DNA from: Bacillus infantis NRRL B-14911
Lineage (GTDB): Bacteria; Bacillota; Bacilli; Bacillales; Cytobacillaceae
Assembly: GCF_000473245.1 (NCBI RefSeq)
Contig: NC_022524.1
Coordinates: 2,814,501 to 2,878,500 of the forward strand
Direction: 5' to 3'
DNA: 64,000 bases
The notes beneath the pieces are model-generated. The model was not told the origin of the DNA. It did no database searches and saw only the letters and a program-made list of their open reading frames with translations. Below, piece by piece: positions 61,347 through 64,000 of the stretch. A program made the translations under genes and the position numbers. How positions within the stretch are numbered: position 1 is the first letter of the stretch; every line of letters starts with the position of its first letter.

Positions 61347-62609
61347 CTAGCCCACCACCTTTATGCCTTTTTTCCAGACGGAATGGACATGATTGACCCC
61401 GAACAAATATTGCAGTTCCCGGTAGTCCTTCACATTCCACAAGACAATATCTGCCTGCTTGCCTTCTTCCAATGATCCTATCCGGTCTTCTCTCCTGATG
61501 GCGCATGCTGCATTATAGGTTGCAGCTGTCAATGCCTCTGCCGGCGTCATCCTCATCAGGATACAGGCAAGATTCATGACGAGGGGCATGGATGTTGTCG
61601 GCGATGAACCAGGGTTGCAGTCTGTTGAGATTGCTACAGGCACCCCTCTGTCAATCATCTTCCGCCCTTTGGCAGCTTCCTCCCGCAAATAAAGAGCCGT
61701 TGCCGGCAGCAGGCAGGCAATTGTACCTGCCTTTGCCATCGCCTCAATGCCAGCTTCCGAAGCCTTCAGCAGATGTTCTGCCGAAACAGCTCCCACCTTG
61801 GCAGCCAGCTCTGCGCCGCCATAGGACTCAATCTCATCTGCGTGTATCTTAGGAAGCAGCCCGAACTTTTTCCCGGCCTCAAGAATCCGCTCTGCCTGTT
61901 CAGGAGTATAGACTCCCACTTCGCAGAATACATCATTGAACTCTGCAAGCTTTTCAGCAGACACCTCCGGCAGCATCACTTCAATAATATAATCAACGAA
62001 CTCATCTTCCCTTCCTTTGTATTCCGGCGGCACTGCATGTGCCCCCATGAAGGTCGGGACAATATCAACATGATGCTGTTCATTCAGTTTTTTCATCGTC
62101 CGCAGCTGCTTCAGCTCGGTTTCCAGCTCCATTCCATAACCGCTTTTTCCTTCTACTGTTGTAACTCCATGAGCAAGGAAGGAATCAAGGCGGACAGCAG
62201 TCTGCTCCAGCAGCTCCTCTTCCGATGCCTCCCTTGTCATTCTAGCTGTTGCGTGGATTCCGCCGCCGCTGTTCATGATATCCATATAGCTGGCACCTTC
62301 AAGGCGCATTTCAAACTCCTGTTCCCGGCCGCCGCCATATGCTGCATGAGTGTGGGGATCGATCAGTCCCGGAGTGACAAGCCGGCCGGAAGCATCAATA
62401 ATCTCTGCATCCTTCAGGATGGCAGCATATTTTTTTTCGATTTCCCCTGCTGAAGCTGCTGCCAAAATTTTATTGCCCTTGATCAATAAGCTTCCGTTTT
62501 CAATCAGTCCGAGCTCTGACATATCACTTTTTGAGCGCGGACCTTTCACGCCTGAGGCGAGAGTCGCAAGCTGAGAGGCATTTTTAATCCATAAGATCCT
62601 GCTGCTCAT
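61347..62609 (-). CDS. hutI: Imidazolonepropionase
   Basis: Hydrolyses imidazolone propionate to formimidoylglutamate. 420-residue amidohydrolase with [50 protein letters not shown] and [16 protein letters not shown], all diagnostic of HutI. It overlaps hutU by 4 bp. Confidence 0.96.
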   Translation of the reverse strand: MSSRILWIKNASQLATLASGVKGPRSKSDMSELGLIENGSLLIKGNKILAAASAGEIEKKYAAILKDAEIIDASGRLVTPGLIDPHTHAAYGGGREQEFEMRLEGASYMDIMNSGGGIHATARMTREASEEELLEQTAVRLDSFLAHGVTTVEGKSGYGMELETELKQLRTMKKLNEQHHVDIVPTFMGAHAVPPEYKGREDEFVDYIIEVMLPEVSAEKLAEFNDVFCEVGVYTPEQAERILEAGKKFGLLPKIHADEIESYGGAELAAKVGAVSAEHLLKASEAGIEAMAKAGTIACLLPATALYLREEAAKGRKMIDRGVPVAISTDCNPGSSPTTSMPLVMNLACILMRMTPAEALTAATYNAACAIRREDRIGSLEEGKQADIVLWNVKDYRELQYLFGVNHVHSVWKKGIKVVG

Positions 62610-64000
62610 GCCTGGTCACTCCCCTTATCAAGCATTGGCATTCTAATACCTTTTTCTCTCGCAGTTTTCTTTGCCAATTCATATCCAGCATCAGCATGAC
62701 GGACAACTCCCATGCCGGGATCAGTAGTGAGCACCCTTTCAAGGCGCTTTTCAGCTTCCTTAGTGCCATCTGCAACTATGACTACACCCGAATGCTGGGA
62801 GTAGCCCATCCCGACTCCGCCTCCATGGTGAAGGGAGACCCAAGTAGCGCCGCCAACTGCATTGATGAGCGCATTGAGAATCGGCCAATCTGAAACAGCA
62901 TCAGACCCGTCCAGCATGGATTCGGTTTCACGGTTCGGAGAAGCGACCGAACCTGAATCCAAATGGTCCCTGCCGATTACTACCGGTGCACTCAGTTCCC
63001 CGCTCGCGACCATATCATTAAGAATCTTGCCGAATCTGGCTCTTTCTCCGTAGCCAAGCCAGCATATGCGGGATGGGAGCCCCTGAAACTGGATTTTTTC
63101 CTGAGCCATCCTGATCCAATTGCATAAATGCTCATTATCGCTGAACTCTCTCAGGATAGCCCGGTCGGTTTTGTAAATATCTTCAGGGTCTCCTGAAAGG
63201 GCTGCCCATCTGAAAGGCCCTTTGCCTTCACAGAACTGCGGCCTTATATAGGCAGGAACAAAGCCAGGGAAAGCAAAAGCATCCTCCACCCCCTCGTCCT
63301 TTGCCACCTGGCGGATATTATTGCCATAGTCAAAGGTGATGGCGCCCTTATTCATCATTTCAAGCATCGCTCTCACATGAACAGCCATGGATGATTTTGA
63401 CCTTTTGACATATTCGGCTGGATCCGCAGCCCTCAAATCTTCTGCCTCGCCAAGTTCCATGCCCTCAGGGATATAGCCATTCAGCGGATCATGGGCTGAT
63501 GTTTGGTCTGTCAATACTTCCGGGATGAAATTCCTTTGCAGCATTTTCGGAAGTATTTCAGCAGCATTGCCTACAAGGCCGATAGAAAGGGCCTTCCCCT
63601 CTTTCTTTGCCTGCTCAGCCAGGGAAATGGCATCCTCCAATGAATCCGTTTTCATATCCGTGTAGCCTGTTTCAATCCTTCGGTCAATTCTTGTCTCATC
63701 CACTTCTATCCCGATGCAGACACCGCCATTCATCGTAACAGCGAGCGGCTGGGCCCCGCCCATGCCTCCAAGGCCTGCTGTTACAGTAATAGTGCCTTTA
63801 AGGGAACCTCCAAAATGCTGATTTGACAGCTCGGCAAAAGTCTCATATGTCCCCTGTACAATTCCCTGGGAACCAATGTAAATCCAGCTTCCGGCGGTCA
63901 TCTGCCCGTACATCATAAGGCCCTTGCGGTCAAGCTCATGAAAAGTTTCCCAATTGGCATATGCCGGCACGAGGTTAGAATTGGCAATCAATACACGCGG
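62606..64000 (-). CDS. hutU: Urocanate hydratase (5' end off window)
   Basis: Adds water to urocanate using tightly bound NAD as electrophile. 464 codons lie in the window; the true start is beyond 64000 because the frame is open to the edge ([12 protein letters not shown]). Motifs visible are [38 protein letters not shown], the catalytic-site Cys region [17 protein letters not shown] and [19 protein letters not shown]. First visible gene of hutUIG. Confidence 0.96.
   Translation of the reverse strand, partial: PRVLIANSNLVPAYANWETFHELDRKGLMMYGQMTAGSWIYIGSQGIVQGTYETFAELSNQHFGGSLKGTITVTAGLGGMGGAQPLAVTMNGGVCIGIEVDETRIDRRIETGYTDMKTDSLEDAISLAEQAKKEGKALSIGLVGNAAEILPKMLQRNFIPEVLTDQTSAHDPLNGYIPEGMELGEAEDLRAADPAEYVKRSKSSMAVHVRAMLEMMNKGAITFDYGNNIRQVAKDEGVEDAFAFPGFVPAYIRPQFCEGKGPFRWAALSGDPEDIYKTDRAILREFSDNEHLCNWIRMAQEKIQFQGLPSRICWLGYGERARFGKILNDMVASGELSAPVVIGRDHLDSGSVASPNRETESMLDGSDAVSDWPILNALINAVGGATWVSLHHGGGVGMGYSQHSGVVIVADGTKEAEKRLERVLTTDPGMGVVRHADAGYELAKKTAREKGIRMPMLDKGSDQA

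Overview
The window is ordinary low-to-mid GC Gram-positive chromosome, almost certainly from a spore-forming Bacillaceae member. The signs are strong AGGAGG ribosome sites with frequent GTG/TTG starts, intrinsic terminators, T-box leaders, TnrA, a cre (CcpA) site, a CodY-like box and the spore-associated diadenylate cyclase CdaS. No prophage, insertion sequence, CRISPR array, tRNA or rRNA gene was seen. The first gene (1-875) and the last gene (62606-64000) run off the window edges.

Layout. 1-8631: a dipeptide-uptake cluster on the minus strand (Lrp-family regulator, M42 aminopeptidase, dppA D-aminopeptidase, dppB, dppC, dppD, dppF, substrate-binding lipoprotein), divergent from an amidohydrolase. 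8973-12771: an OFA-type transporter divergent from fdhD-moaA-osmC, which suggests formate and molybdenum-cofactor metabolism. 12873-17851: HAD phosphatase, metallo-hydrolase, SLC13 carrier, RpiR regulator and an ABM-fold protein. 18079-18905: tnrA with a consensus TnrA box and two divergent small genes that match B. subtilis ykzB-ykoL in position. 19053-31936: GNATs and a nitrilase, a membrane PAS-GGDEF-EAL protein, an ABC exporter, an M3 peptidase, a STAS protein, an SRAP protein, a manganese catalase, cdaS and a metallo-hydrolase. 32060-36584: a methyltransferase, a YeiH-type exporter and a sulfonate/nitrate/taurine-type ABC importer.

36788-43858: the complete trpEGDCFBA operon, with trpG inside it, behind two tandem tryptophan T-boxes. 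43859-50943: MOSC protein, MFS exporter, chemoreceptor, alpha/beta hydrolase, small ORFs, a lipoprotein, a DUF2935 protein and a DJ-1-like protein. 50949-54655: fruR-fruK-fruA, with a cre site inside the promoter and a 15-bp inverted repeat upstream. 55310-58954: a cobalamin riboswitch ahead of a class I ribonucleotide reductase (nrdA-nrdB). 59008-64000: hutU-hutI-hutG followed by a YjiH-family membrane protein where B. subtilis has the permease hutM.

Most of the interest is regulatory: the B12 riboswitch on a B12-independent reductase, the tandem Trp T-boxes with a palindrome inside the promoter spacer, the TnrA box placed for activation of tnrA, and cre/FruR sites at fru. I found no clearly new biological system. 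The least explained DNA is the hairpin-rich gene-free stretch at 29092-29485 and the small-ORF patch at 48355-48862.
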